Source: Fragilaria crotonensis (lineage: Eukaryota > Bacillariophyta > Fragilariophyceae > Fragilariales > Fragilariaceae). Taken from it: a stretch of DNA of 64,000 nt. Below the pieces are notes generated by a model. It saw nothing but the letters and a program-made list of their open reading frames with translations. It was not told the origin of the DNA and ran no database searches. The position numbers and the translations under genes were made by a program. This document shows positions 43,709 to 57,139 of the stretch, in pieces; the first letter of the stretch is position 1, and every line of letters begins with the position of its first letter. Where the stretch lies: the NCBI GenBank assembly GCA_022925895.1, contig JAKSYS010000202.1, positions 1-64,000 on the forward strand. The letters run 5' to 3'.

Positions 43709-44942
43709 ATGAGTGGACCTTTATACGAGAGGCGCGCCCAGTTGGAGAATAGGGCTCCTTTAACCTTGGTAACTACCCTTGAAATTGATGAAATACCAAC
43801 TGCCGAACTAATGATTACCTTTGATGATACTACGTTTAAAAAGGTAATGGTGCCCACGCACGATTTGGAAAGTTTAGAACAGGTATTGTATTGTTATCAC
43901 GAATTCCTTGAGGCGGCTAGGAAGCTTAATCTGGACAACGCCGAGTGGTTTGATTACTATCGCGATACGCTTCGTGGACACGCACGAATTGCCTGGGATG
44001 TGCTGGCGAACGCTACACTCCCTAGGAATAGGAATGAGCGAACCTTCAAAGCGACCTTTTCGGTTGTTCATTACCACAATCGTGGATGAAACGGCATATC
44101 GGTCCTTAATGGAGTATTTGCGGACCACGGTAAAACCTCGAAATATGTCAGTTATGGAAGTTTCCCGTCGGTTCCAGGTCTTGTGCATGTATGCGGAAGA
44201 TCTACCCATGGAAAGCGGGGAAATGCCGGTACCTTTGAGAGCTGAAGAGATGAAAGCCATGTTTTACAATATGATGCCAGAAGAGTGGAAAGACACTTTC
44301 ACTCAAGGAAATTTACGTATGTCCTCTATGAGTCTCTCGCAGATGGCTATCTATTTTAATAGTTTGGGATCGATGGAAGGACCAAAGAATCAATCCGGTA
44401 AGAAAAGGAAGGGCGCTGACAATAATTATTCATCTAACAGCAATTCGAGGAACAATCGACAACGGAACAATCACGGACGTTATCGAGGCAACCGCAACGA
44501 CAATGATCACGGAAACAATCAAAACTCAGGTCGAGGCGGAAGAGGTAATGGCAGAGGTCGAGGAGGTCGTGGAAATCGCAATGGCAACGGTGGTAGGAAC
44601 AACTATCAACGACTTCATGGCGAGGACACGTGCCCAGTTCATGGTCGACACAAGTGGCGAGAATGTTTTTTGAATCCTCACGGAGACGATTATCGGCCAC
44701 GGACTGGCAACCAAGGAAATAATAATTCCCAGAATCGAGGAAATGGTTCGAGGCGCGGTGACGCTTATCATTCAAACAATAATGATGGGAACGGTAGTCG
44801 AGGAAATGGCTCCAATGGAAACAATAATCAAGAGCGCAATAACAACAACGGCAGAGAACGCCGTGACGAAACCGTCAGCTCAAGTCGCAACGACGACCAT
44901 TATATGAATGATATTGGGACGCCGAATGGAATTGACAATTAA
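43709..44942 (+). pseudogene. Gypsy gag region
   Basis: It begins MSGPLYERRAQLENR at 43709. The C-terminal part is a long Asn/Gly/Arg-rich tract (about 44400-44920) interrupted by a Cys/His cluster CPVHGRHKWREC (about 44632-44667), a divergent zinc knuckle. Nucleic-acid binding is likely shared between the two. Confidence 0.8.
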
Positions 44943-47900
44943 TGAATAAGGGGCAACCAAGCGAGTACAATACAGGTGAAGTATACGGTGAAAATGCGTG
45001 TGATTTTATATGTGAAATGTATTATGTGACCGAAAAGAATGAAAAGCAAAACATTGAATGTGAAACTGTGCCGTGCAGCATCATGCAGATTGAAAACTTA
45101 CAAGGGAAACTGACGACAAGGACCATGATTGTGCTATTTGACCCTGGGAGCACCAGCTCTTATATTAAAAGAAGTGTTTTGCCTGCGGGGGCGACACCTA
45201 CGTTACACTCCGTGGAACGCAAGGCGACGACCTTAGGAGGAGAAACTATGAGTAATTTATCGGTGAGGGCCGGAAACATAACGCTGCCCGAATTTTCGAA
45301 ATCATTACAGGTGAATCAACATGTTTTTTGGGTACATACCAACGAAAATGTGCGATATGATGCGATCATCGGAAGAGATTTATTGAGCGAATTGAAACTT
45401 GATATTTGCTATTCCGATGGGACGATGAAAATGGAAGGACGAGTAGTCCTAATGAAGAAGAGGGGTGAAACGCCAACGTTCTATGTCGATGACGAAGAAG
45501 ACGAAAACGACGCCTATGCCGTGGAGATTAAAGACGCTAAGTATGAGAAGGTGAAGATTGACGACGTGATTGAACAGCAAAAGCATCTCTCCACAATACA
45601 ACAACAACAATTGCGATCGGCATTATGGGGTAACGATCAGCTGTTTGAGGGCAAATTAAGAAAGTATACCGGCAAGAAAATTCATTTGGAACTTAAAAAC
45701 GATGCTCACCCCGTTCATTGTAAACCTTTCCTGTTCCACAAACGCAGGTCGAAGTATTCAAAAAGAGTGCGAACGTTTGTGTAAGGAAGATGTGCTCGAA
45801 CCCGTGGGCGCAACCGAACATGCCTATCCGACATTCATCATTCCAAAGAAGGACGGAACCGTGAGATGGGTTTCCAATTTTCGAAAACTGAATCAGAACT
45901 TGAGACGTCGCGTTTATCCTTTGCCACGAATTCAGGATGTTCTTCACCGGCGTCCGGGTTATAAGTATTTTACGAAGATTGATCTCTCGATGTGTTACTA
46001 TACCTTTGAACTCGATGATTCGAGTAAGGAACTTTGCGTGATAGTCACACCATTTGGAAAATTTTGCTATAAACGACTGCCAATGGGAGTATCACAAGCG
46101 CCAGACCTATGTCAGGAAATTATGGAAAGTATATTTCGGGATATGCCCGATGTGGAAGTGTTTTTGGATGACATCGGAATTTTCACGAATTGTTTCGTTT
46201 CTCACATGCGCGTTGTTAAGGACGTTCTTCGACGCCTCCAACTCAATGGCTTTACGGTTAACCCTTTGAAGTGCGAATGGGCTGTCCAAGAAACGGACTG
46301 GCTTGGGTATTGGTTAATGCCAAGCGGGCTTAAACCATGGTCCAAAAAGATTCAAGCGATTCAACAAATTCAACCGCCGACGAATATAAAGCAGCTTCGC
46401 AGCTTCATTGGTGCCGTTAATTATTATCGCGACATGTGGCAGCGACGTGCTCACTTGTTATCCGATCTCACCAGTCTTACAGGAAAAGGAAAGTTCGAAT
46501 GGACGATAGTTCATCAAAAGGCATTTGACAGAATGAAGGCGTTATTGGCAACGGATTGCATGTTACGATATCCGGATCACAACTTACCCTTTCACATTTT
46601 CACCGATGCCAGCGATTACCAGATGGGTGCTGTCATTGTACAACAAGACCAACCGGTGGCTTACTCTCGCAAACTTAACGCCGCGCAACGTAACTGTACG
46701 ACGATCGAAAAGGAACTCTTGTCGGTCGTGGAAGTGCTTCGCGAATTCCGAACGATGCTTTATGGTGCCGACATCACCGTCCACACCGACCACAAAAATC
46801 TCACTTACTCGACACTTAATACACAACGGGTCTTGCGTTGGCGACTCTATATCGAAGAGTATGGTCCCAAATTTGCCTACGTCAAAGGTGCCGACAACAC
46901 CATTGCCGATTGCTTGAGTCGTCTGTCCATCGTGGAAGGGAAGACTGCGCCTGGACCTTACGGCCCAGCGCAAAGCTATGGGTCAACAGCAGATGATGAC
47001 GCTATGTTTATTATTGACAAACTTACCAAACCAACTGATGTTCTTTCATGTGAATTCTATTCTACAGCGCTCGAGGACGAGGTGTTAAGAGATTGCTGTC
47101 GTGAGGAAGTAGGTATGGATGCTTTCTTAAACGTACCCATGGAGGATGGACCGAATCCAACAAACTATGAGCAGATTGAAGCAGAACAGAGGCAGCAGGA
47201 GGCGCTACGAAGATTACCCCAACTTGACGCTGAACGATACATGATGCAACGCTTCGGTACGACGGAGTTGGTTTGCTATCGACCTGCAGGAACGCATAAC
47301 TTTCGCATTCTGTTGCCGGAGACGTTGGTGGACCGATCAATTCGATGGTACCACAAGATGTTACAGCACGTTGGAATGGAAAACTTGTATTTGACGATGG
47401 CCCGACATTTTTACGCACCGGGGTTGAAAGCGAGAGTTCAAGAAGTGGTGAAGAATTGTAGCGATTGCCAACGCTTCAAAACAACTGGTATCGGATATGG
47501 ACACTTGGCAGCCCGAGAAACTAACGTTGCTCCTTGGTTCGAAGTGGCTATTGATACTATCGGTCCATGGGAGATACCGATACAAAGAGGTAACAATGTA
47601 CTGTGCAAATTTTATGCTCTAACCAATATTGATACTGTTACGAATCTGGCCGAGTTAATACGAGTGCCGAACACGTCAGCACGAGCAGCGGCTGCAGCGT
47701 TTGAGACAGGATGGCTTCTGCGATATCCTCGACCCGTTCGTTTAATCCATGATCAGGGGACAGAGTTTATGGGCGAAGATTTCCAAGCTTTGCTTTGACA
47801 ATGGGGTATAAGAGATACCTTAATTGGAGTACGAAACCCCCAAGCGAATGCAGTGTGTGAACGAATGCATCAGGTTGTGGGGAACATCTTGCGAACTATT

Positions 47901-48368
47901 TTGCATACTAACCCTCCACAGGACGAAGCGAATGCGAATGCTATGGTGGATTATGCTTTACAATTGGCTATCTATGCGATGCGAACGACAGTACATCGAA
48001 CGTTAGGGATTGCTCCTGGATCCCTTGTCTTTCATCGTGACATGATAATGGACTTACCTTTTGTTGCGGATCTGTTGCTACTACGAAACAAACGTCAAGA
48101 ATTGATTGATTACAATTTGCGCCGAGAGAATTACAAGCGAAGAACCTTTGATTATCAACCGGGACAATGGATATTGGAACTCATACCTAATCCAACCAAG
48201 ACGGGCCTACGAACTAAGGGTCCCTACCAAATTCAGCGTGTGCACTGCAACGGTACGATCACTATTCGGAGAACTGCGAACATTACCGATCGCCTTCACA
48301 TTCGACAAGTCCGGCCCTTTTTCCTGGCCGAAGAGGGGAATTTCCACGGTCCGGCGGAACCTCACTAA
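44942..48368 (+). pseudogene. Gypsy pol region
   Basis: A protease FDPGST motif lies at about 45138. RT has VEVFLDDIG (about 46155-46180). RNase H has FHIFTDASDYQMGAV (about 46590) and VHTDHKNL (about 46785). The integrase zinc-binding part ends in CSDCQRF (about 47460), its core has AIDTIGP (about 47545) and IHDQGTEF (about 47745), and a C-terminal LRTKGPYQIQRV part lies near 48210. It overlaps gag only at the start codon. The region is broken. Confidence 0.88.
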
Positions 48369-48400
48369 GGAGTGAGGAGTACGCTCGCCTGAAGTGTTTC

Positions 48401-48755
48401 TTACATGGTCTGTAGGAGTACAGTACGGTCGTGACTCCAGCAAACTGGCTGGGCAGAAACTGCTACTCAAGTACAGTATCCGTCCTACTAGCACGCGGTG
48501 CACCTGCGCCTTCGCGGGGTCGTCCCAAGCTACGGTACACTACTACCATCCATCGGTTCGCTCACAGGGACGGATTTCGAATTCGGGGGCAGTTCGGCTT
48601 CCAGCTGTTTCGCCAAGGGAATCCACAAGCGAACTCAAGCGGGAACGCGCCAAGTCGCAGCAGGAGTGGAAAACTAGGCTCACATCTATCCATCACCGGA
48701 TCGATTGTGCCATTCACTCCTGCAACCAAGTTACGACTAGTTTAAGTCTTTTAAT
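48401..48755 (+). repeat. LTR-like repeat, copy 2
   Basis: The counterpart of 32955-33280, longer by small insertions. It ends TAGTTTAAGTCTT just before the ATG of a gag-like ORF at 48764. No primer site could be recognised after it, so LTR status is an inference from position and repetition. Confidence 0.6.
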
Positions 48756-48763
48756 TTGTTCAA

Positions 48764-50353
48764 TGGCTCCTACTGTCAATACAGGGATCCCTACGGGTCA
48801 TCCTGACACTTGGACAGACTTTTACAAGAAGAACGGCGCAGACAACGGGCCGTTCCAGACCCTCCTCGAAACAAACGCTGCGGAGATGGCTCGGCTTACC
48901 AGGAGCCACCTTCATAACACGGGAAACTAACCGAGACCGTCACCGGAAGCGACCACGGAAACATGGTACTCGTTCCAGGTGGAAAGGGACCATGCGGCTC
49001 ATCCACCATGGGTTTGCCTGCAACACCCCGGCAGGATTCACGTTAGTGTTTGCACATGGGAATCTGGACGACAGCACCACGTTCAAGACCGTGAACCGAG
49101 ACGAGATGGTGGCTCCCGCAATCGCAAGACAAGGAGCTGGCGGGGAGGTCGCGGAAGCCCTCCCACCAACTTTTGCCCCGAGCCTTGAAAGCACGATGGG
49201 AGCGGAATCTCCCACGGAATTCCGCGACCTAGAACCTGAGGACAACGCAATCCTCGAGAGCTATCCAAATCATTGCCTCATCAACACCAACATATTCTCC
49301 GAGGTCAAGGGCGCAAAGCAGATATCATCAAAAGACCTCGCCTTCAACCTGGTTGAGGCATTCCAACTTTCGGTCGTTGACGACGACGAGATAAGCGTCG
49401 AAAGAGAAGCAGAAGCTGCCGGATTGGAGAACATATTGGCTATCCTGTGGGCGTCAGAAAATGGGCTGCTGAAGGAGATCCGTCTCGACGACGTCCCAGA
49501 GAGTGCCATGATGAGCCACCTTATCAGAGGGGTAAAGCAAAAATTAACCGGGAGGACGGCGGCTGGTTCCGGACGAGAGGAAACGATGAGGCCCGCAGGG
49601 GCAACACCTCGGGAAGGAACACCCATCGAGGATCGGGCGAACGCGACCAGCATGGAGATGATGGCAGCGTCGTCACAGAGCATGGTGGCCCTACTGAACC
49701 GCTTCCAGGAAGGGAGCAAAGCGGACCGCCAATGGAAAGAATCCGAGAAGTTGATCCTCAAAACCATGGGACCAACGCAAAGAGAGCTATTCACATCTCT
49801 CTGCACGAGGCGAATGAACGAAGCCCCGGCCATGTCCGCCTTCATGCTCAATCTCACAACCAGCAAGACCCCCCAGAAAGCAATCAATCTGATCCAGTCC
49901 GAAACCAGGGACTGGGAAGGAACCTTCTCTGAGGGAGGGTTTCACAGGATGCTGTCGCACGGGTTCCTGTCCCAAGACCCAAACCTGGCAAACCCCGGAG
50001 GATTCACCATCTTCATGTTTCACCCCAAGACAGTAAGCCTTGGGGAAAAAGGGAGTAAAGGAGGAAACGAACTGCTTAGAGAGTACCTGGGAATGGAAGT
50101 GGACGAGTCCACGCTGGCATTTTATATGAAGCAAGGGTTCTACACACCAAGCAACCCGAACGACCTGCGAATCCAACTCAAGACGGCGCTGGACACACTT
50201 GAGCTATTGACCTGTGATGGGACCATCGCCGGAAAGGGGTTGGCGTTCATACTGGAGCCCCCGCCGATGGGCCAGGATGTCGACGATTCTCAACGATAGG
50301 TTCAAGTCGGAGAAGGACTTCGGGGCCAAGTTCTGCTACACCCTGGACCGGCA
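48764..50353 (+). pseudogene. Unrecognised gag-like gene next to the LTR-like repeat
   Basis: A frame from 48764 (MAPTVNTGIPTGHPD) gives about 55 residues, and a second frame from about 48992 runs 435 residues to 50299, with recognisable continuation (RFKSEKDFGAKFCYTLDRHD) to the edge of element F. The protein is charged and mostly helical, with no zinc knuckle, protease or polymerase motif. Its position behind an LTR-like repeat and its truncation by F suggest gag of an LTR element, but no family was recognised. It has about two breaks. A host gene is the alternative. Confidence 0.4.
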
Positions 50354-50593
50354 TGATTTGATGTGATCGGAAGCACTAAGAATCATGCAACCATAGTAAC
50401 AAAGTAGTCAAAAGTAGTTCGGCATGAAACAGTTGGACTTAGGTAATTTCGCATAGGAAGTAAATTGTGAGAACCACGATACATGGAACATATGAGTCCC
50501 GAATGTACCGTGCTAGTCGCACACTGTACTACCGTAGTATCGCACGAGTCCCGATTCTGCACGATTCCACGCTCTTGTGACGGTATGAAATCA
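50354..50593 (-). repeat. 3' LTR of element F (edges inferred)
   Basis: 240 bp between TGATTT and AAATCA, which are inverted ends; the right edge abuts GTCCCCGC, the family polypurine tract in reverse. The left edge is inferred from the inverted end and the break in the neighbouring gag-like gene. Confidence 0.65.
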
Positions 50594-50857
50594 GTCCCCG
50601 CAAGTGTGATCGACTTACTGTCTGGTTAGTCGGCACATTTGCAAGGCTCTTCTACGTTACAATGACAAAACGAATCGGCCCTCGCGAGAAGTCGTGGCAA
50701 CGCATCCCCACTCATTCAGTATACGCAGACTCGCTGCGCATACAAAGCCGTCAGTGTTCAGAGGCCGCCGATAGCAACGCGACGTGTTAATACGTTCGAC
50801 GTTCCATCGGTATATTAACGTGTCCAAAAGAGGGGCAACATTCCATTTTGAAACGTT

Positions 50858-53800
50858 TTACCATAAAACATAACCGATGAGTTCTTTCAATCGGGGTCCC
50901 GGCATCAATTTGGTCAACAGGTCTGCAATTTGCGTATCACCATTTTCCCATGCAACCCGGATAATTCCGGCCGCTTGTGCTTCTCGAGCACGATGGTACG
51001 CGATCGCGTTGTGCCGCTTCTTGAGCACAGACTCCGGCGCTGTTGTGTTCTTGACCACCGACTGGTTGTCACAAAACACCGACGTAGGACCGTTTAACGG
51101 TATACCCATCATACGGAGTTTATAACGGACTCCCTCGATCATGTCAATTGCAACTTTCATGGCACAGAATTCAGAGCCAAATGTCGAGGTTTCCACAGTG
51201 TTTTGCCGTTTCGAGTACCAGAGTATCGGTGCCTTGTTCACGAAGACAAACACACCTGTATGCGAACGTCTCGTCGCCTTACAACCTGCATGATCGGCGT
51301 CAACGAATGCCGACGTGACAACACCGTGCCCGCGTTCCTCAGGTACATTGTGAGGAATTGCTTCCTCCGCGTCCGGATAGAACTCACTCCAATCGCAAAC
51401 GTGAAAAGAGTTCTCATCAAAAATCGGCTCTGAGTCGTCGAAGACCATTTTCGAACGCTTGTGGTGCTTCAAATAAGCAAACAAGTGAAACAACTGTTGC
51501 AGATGTCCGTCACGTGGCGAAACCACATAACGGGATAGCATCGAGACAGCGACAAGAATGTCAACGCGACCGAGCTCACAGATCCAGCGTAGAACGCCGA
51601 TCAGACTTTGATAGTATTGGCCTCTTTTCCCGTCTAATTCTCTTGATTGGTCAAGCTCCGGCCTGTACCCTTGCGACAACGGCGTGGTGACTCTTGTCGG
51701 AAGGCATTGATCAACCTTTGCAAGCTCCAACTCCACCTCAGCAACGGCCTGCTTCACATACTTCTCCGATGACATCGCCCATCGGGGCTTCTCTGGATTC
51801 TCTGCGCCTTCGATAAAAAACTTACTGATCTGAGACCCGAGGTACGTATCCGGTTCCTTAACGCTACCGGGTTTCAAAGTGTATCGGGACGCCAAGTAAT
51901 CCATGACAACTTTCGGTTCATGATCGATAACCAATATGTCGTCAGTATAAACCAAAACATAGGACCAATACTTGAATCCAACTGCCTTAGTCTTCGGCTT
52001 CATCCACACGTCAGGATCTGCTTTACAAGACGTGTAACCAAAATCTCGAAGCGTCGCTGCCATGTGATCCCTCCAAGCTTTGCCCGAACTCCGTAACCCG
52101 TAGAGTGCGCGCGTGATCACAACTACACGCCCTTCTTTCTCGGGTCCGAACTCTTTGCCAGCTATCGTATACACCTTCTCCGCAGCATTGGCATTCAGAT
52201 AAGCACCACTGATATCAGCACTTAAAACATCAAGGTCATTCAGAGCCGCCACTAGGAAAGCTATTCTTATACTATCCCGAGACACAACACTTGCAAACGT
52301 GATGTCTTTTGGTGGTTCTGTCTGGTGTCCGCCCGCAACAAATCGTGCTTTCCTCTCCAATGTCATCTTGACATCGAAGATCATATGACAGTCTATTTTC
52401 TGGTATCCAACCGGTGCTTTGTTGTCCTCCGGAAACGAGACGGCACAATCGATGTTTCTCATTTCTTTTCCATCGCGTTCTGCCAAAAGGTGGTATTCGT
52501 TTCTCGATCTATCCGGAGGGCTTCTTCGACCGATCTCGGAAGTAGAATGCCATATTTATGCGTGCGATCCCAGTACCGAGACTTAACCTTGCGTATGATG
52601 CGCTCTCGCTTCTTAAGCGTATGCCGTGCCCACCAGGCGAAGGCTGGTTCTTCAAGGATTTTATTTGCAACCGCGTACTCGGCAACTTCAACAGGATTGG
52701 ACTCTTTGATATCCTTCAGCGGGACCCAAGAAGTGGAGCCATCCTTCCAACTTACAAGGAGCTTCCATCCTTTGGTAGTACGTCGCCGTCGCAGAGTCCC
52801 CGTTCTCGTCGTTTCAAACGCGTCATCCCTACTCACGGCTGAACCATCTCGCTTATGGTCGACAATCTCACTCAGGATGGAGTAAGACTTGCCTTCATCA
52901 TCGACCTGAGCATATAGATTTTCAGCAATGATATTCGCTGCAAATATATCGGTGCTACCGTCGGCGAACTCGACCTCGTATTCTCTCGTATCCAGTATTG
53001 GGTTGCTATGACGCTTTCCAATTGGATTCCCGTCAGCATCACGTTTCCTACCTGTAACTTTTGCCTTAGTGACGGTCCCCATGTTCGGCAGGAGAACTTC
53101 CGCCGTCAGGTACTCATCATACGCTTCAGGCGTAAAGTCGTCGGCATCCGGCATGGTTGCATCGGCTTCAGCGGGCTCATCAAGTAAGTCGGGTAAGAAG
53201 ATATCATCTGGTACGGCTGGGAAAGGGTTGATTAGTGCTTCGTCGATTTCGTCGTCAATCAGTGAATCACCAATCTTCTCCTTAATCGACAGGTCCAACT
53301 CAACAACCCTCGCCTGAACAAGCGGATCTGCCAGCTCATCCTCCGTCAAAGGAACAACCGTTGACCTTGCAAGTACCTTGCAGGATTGGGGCAACACCCA
53401 GAATGTCATCGGACTCCCGACATCGTGAGCGACGCCAATCCATCTACCCAGTTTTCTCGAGTCTTCAGGAAACTGAACTGCGGGATCAATATACCAGACG
53501 CACTGGTACCAATCGAATTGTGCATACTCCGAAATGTCAGGAGTATTGCCCTCGATTGCTTCCGTCGGTACACGTCCTTGCAACGTTGGGATGTCATGAG
53601 CTGTGAGTCGCCGTATGCCAGCTACCCATTCTCCGCAGAAATCCCATAGTCGCTTCGGCGAACGTGCACGCAACGTCGCCCGTTTAATTCCTTTCTTGAT
53701 TTCTCGAATGGCCGCTTCTGCACGGTTCTGCCAACCACTGTACGGTTCAGTCCTCCGCTGCTTGATCCGATACTCATTCGCAACAGCAGCAAATCTTCCT

Positions 53801-55128
53801 TGGACTTCTGCCTTCGCACCATCTGACACCAGTTCTTTCGGCACTCCAACCGTTCGTACCACTTCATTCAACGCCTCGGCCGCATCAGCTTCTCGTTTGA
53901 GCGGGTAGAAGAGGTCGTACCCCATGCCATTCGTAAAAACCTGCGCACATTTGTGGCCTCGAAGTGATTTCGTGGTCGAAAACATTGTATCCGTATAGAA
54001 CTTAGTATTTAGTGTAGGAAAACGTAAATGAGACTGTCGAGTTCGATATCGGCGCTCTACTGGGTGTAAAACCCTCCTTACTCCATTCTGTGTCGTCGTC
54101 AACAGTGTCTGGTGCGCGGTGTCTGAACCGATACCCCAGCGTTTGGCCAGGATTTCCTTAGTTATCACCGGACCTCTGTCGCGCGAAGATACGGCAAGTA
54201 TTTGTCGCTCTTCCTCCGATGTCCCACAGACTGAGTCCTCTGACCTGTCTTCCAACCCGTCCCCGTTCATCGCAAACGATTCAACGTTAACGGCTGCAAT
54301 CAAGCGCGACGCAACGTCATCCTCATCCGAGAGCTCAACAGGGTTTTGAAGGCTTAGTCGAGTTGCAACCGCAACGCACCTTTCGGTGAGAATTGGTGCA
54401 CGCCAGATCGTACTACAAGTACAACTCTCCTCCGACTCACATCCGTGGACATGGTTGTCACGGAAGTGAGTATCGTGCGTCACACGCAATGCCGAAACGG
54501 TTTTGGCAGAACGAGCTGCATCCTCCGTCTCAGCAAACTTGTCGGAGTATGGTTCCCACGGGATCTTCTCTGTTAGTTCGACTGATTGGAATTCACCCAG
54601 CTGGTACTGATCGATCTCTTTAACCGTCGGTTTGCGGGTGCGAATGTAAGAAATGACACCATGCATCTCGAGCGGTATTTCCAGCTTTCCTGGTATAGTG
54701 ATCGAATGTGATGAGGACGCATCAAACTGCATGGGAGCGTCTCGTACAAGGTTACCAGCCGCTCTCACTTGATTGGGACAAAGGAGCGATTCCTTCAGGC
54801 GCTCACCGAAGTACAGAGCTTCATGAATGACAAGCATCCATGGCTCACCCGTGGTAGGACTTTCCCAAATCGTTAATACCGTGGCGATTGGGACTTCCTG
54901 TACAGCAGGCAGATTTTCAGAGAAAGGGTACACAGTGACTTTCTCACCGGTTAATTCCAACACTGCCATGTTGGAACCCGCACAGGAGGTATCAGCATGA
55001 GAATCGAGGGCAGTCTTGGAAAAACTTGATGATTCATTGATCTGTCCCCGAACTTTTGCGATCCGTCGGATGTCCATTCTGCGTATTGTTCGAGTCTCCG
55101 AAAGCAGACTATGCGAGTCGGCCTCCAC
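50858..55128 (-). pseudogene. Element F pol region
   Basis: A protease-like LDSHADTSCAG is at about 55000. The integrase core has YTDTMF (about 53990), VSDGAKAE (about 53815) and NRAEAAIREIKKG (about 53720). RT has SADISGAYLNA (about 52215) and VYTDDIL (about 51945, YTDD in place of YVDD). RNase H has AFVDADHAG (about 51300), TVETSTFGSEF and FCDNQSVV (about 51070). The stop is near 50858. Confidence 0.9.
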
Positions 55129-55158
55129 CCGACGTGGGGCAGAGCCGTCCTGCCCTAG

Positions 55159-56544
55159 TCAATGCTTTGCTTTCTTCGCTTTAGTTCCATTTGAACCAAA
55201 TTGAGAGCCAGCACTCGAAGTGGTCGCACTGGAGGCCGTTGGCTCCGTCGCATCATCCTCATCGCCAGAAGCTTCATCGCGGTCGGACTTAGCTTTGGCA
55301 AGCTTACGCTTCTCCTTGCGAACCTTTCGCTTTTCCTTCTTCTTTCTCTTCGCCTCTTCACGAAACTTTTGGACACGCTTCTTGTCTTGGTCAGACAACG
55401 ATCGAAATTGCTCGTCTGTATAGGAGCCACCCTTGATCTTGTCAACGAGCGAGCTCCCTTTTGAACCACCATCCGTTGAGACAGATGAAACATGACGCTC
55501 CGATTTGCTCTGCGCAGCCATATTCTGCACCACGGTGCTCAGGTATTGTTGGCATTCCTCGAAACTGCCTAACTTAACCGGGTCACCTAGTACAATGGAC
55601 TTACCCGTGTTGAGAGTCGGGTCACGAATGCCCTTCAGAAAGTCAGTCACCTTCTTCGACTCCGAAACGGGTTCATCCAGATCGAATAGTTCATTGTGAG
55701 CAGCCTGATGGAGAGTAACATAGTTTGCGAAGGTAAAACCTTTGCGCGGCCCTAAATAAGCAGAACTTGCAATCGAGGCATAAGCTGTCTGCTTTCGCGT
55801 GAGCTTTGCCGACGTTCCTTCCGCTTGTGCTTTGAGTGCGAGTACAGCGCTTCTCCCATCCTTCGCCCGGTCGAAACGCTTGACAAAACTCCATCCAGGC
55901 CCATCAACAATTAGCGGCTTGAACTCGTCGTACAATGTACGATTGTCAAGTTCAAAATGCGCCCCGCTAAGTGCCGTCGTGGCGATCAATCGCTCTTGCA
56001 CCGTAGGGTAGTCGGCGTCAAGCATATCCTGCGTCACAACCTCATGATCACGTATGAGATAGGTCAGCGGGATAAGCGCCGCACCTTTAACACGGCCTAA
56101 GTAGGTCGTAAACAGTTCCCAAAACTTGATACACTTAACCAGGTCAGTCAACTTCGCCGGCTTTGTGATATCCGTGTCCTCCGTAGCCTTCTTGTAATCC
56201 TTGTCGGCCTTCATCCTGGTAAGTACTTCTTCAAGTACTGCATCTGAGAAATCAGCGGCATCTGGTGCCATGATTCCAATGCATCTTTGAGCAAGTACCC
56301 AATAACGCATGGCCTTCAACTTTGTAAGGGAAACAAAAGGGATACAAACTTGGGCGTTAGGACCTGCATTAGGATTGCGCCATGCCTCGAGGTGTTTAGG
56401 CAACTTGTCCAAATCCTCGTCCTGAACTGTAGCTAGGTCCAGGATCGTCACAAACCCATTCTCAGCAATGGCAACCCGGGTTGCGGGGTTGATACCAATG
56501 CGTCCGAGGGCAGCGGTAAAGGCGTTTCGAGCGGCAACGGCCAT
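55159..56544 (-). pseudogene. Element F gag region
   Basis: A 461-residue frame begins MAVAARNAFTAALGRIG at 56544. It shares the order of blocks with A/B/E gag (ASIASSAYLGPRKG against ASIANASYSGSRRQ), followed by a Lys/Arg/Glu-rich C-terminus. No zinc knuckle is seen. Confidence 0.85.
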
Positions 56545-56715
56545 GGTGCGACAAGGGTTTCAGGAGCAAAAGGAAAAACAGAGTCAACGCGAGTGTGAGA
56601 AATTCAGTAAGATAACCCCATCATCATAATTAAGCTGATGACCGGTGTACGGTCAAGGGGCATAAACAAAAGGAAAAATTTCACTGGATGGTCATTGTGC
56701 CAGTTCATCACTTTT

Positions 56716-57127
56716 TGTCAGTGCATATTTCATTCTTGCTACTGTGCAATCGTCTAATCGCGCACAGTCTACTATCTACAGTCGTTGACATGCATGACGC
56801 ATGTGCAACTCCGACTAGTTTAGCTTAAGGCCGATGTACTCCATCGGCTCACAACTTTAACTTAGCCTAAAACTATTACCTCCACTGCATTCTTGCCGGT
56901 CTACGATCGTAAGGGTGAAGAGGTACAGTTGTTGCTTCGTCCCCATCTATAACTCACGACATCACTATCACCGACACCCTCGCCACTGCGTACCTCGTCG
57001 GATATCGCCGCTCTTCCGTTCATTGTGCTGTCGTGTTCTCCCTCTTCTGTTTCTGACGGTCTCGCACTAACTCGACTCCCAAGCGAGCCAACGTATGTGA
57101 AGCTGCCGTACTAGAGAGGGTCTCACA
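56716..57127 (+). repeat. 5' LTR of element K
   Basis: 412 bp, TGTCAGTGC...TCTCACA, similar to the uninterrupted parts of 35835-36748. No target duplication is visible at its left edge because it abuts the broken 5' end of F. Confidence 0.85.
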
Positions 57128-57139
57128 GGTTATGAGCCC
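57128..57139 (+). other. Putative primer-binding site of element K
   Basis: GGTTATGAGCCC directly abuts the LTR. Its complement GGGCTCATAACC is the anticodon arm expected of a methionine tRNA (loop CTCATAA), fitting half-tRNA priming of the copia type. Confidence 0.7.

Larger units (their letters stand above)
43429..48380 (+). mobile_element. Ty3/gypsy element
   Basis: Gag, protease, RT, RNase H and integrase appear in that order, with integrase last, which is the gypsy order and opposite to the copia elements here. A purine-rich AAGGAGTGAGGAG tract follows the last ORF (about 48366-48382). The 5' leader or LTR lies in 43429-43708, but no matching 3' LTR follows; a different repeat begins at 48401, so the 3' end is lost. 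The element is broken, with about four breaks. Confidence 0.88.
50354..56715 (-). mobile_element. Ty1/copia element F, 3' LTR present, 5' LTR missing
   Basis: On the minus strand: gag (56544-55159), protease and integrase (about 55030-52900), RT-RNase H (52486-50858) and a 3' LTR (50354-50593) next to a GCGGGGAC tract. The 5' end stops where the LTR of element K begins (56716). Pol resembles A/B/E but is clearly a different family. It is broken, with about two breaks, and is the least damaged copia coding region here. Confidence 0.9.

Noticed and set aside
48401-48755. 3' LTR of the gypsy element
   Set aside because: It does not resemble the sequence upstream of the gypsy gag (43429-43708), and a second copy lies in an unrelated place at 32955-33280.
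56716-57127. Solo LTR
   Set aside because: It is followed directly by a Met-type primer site and a gag-position ORF, so it is better read as the 5' LTR of element K.
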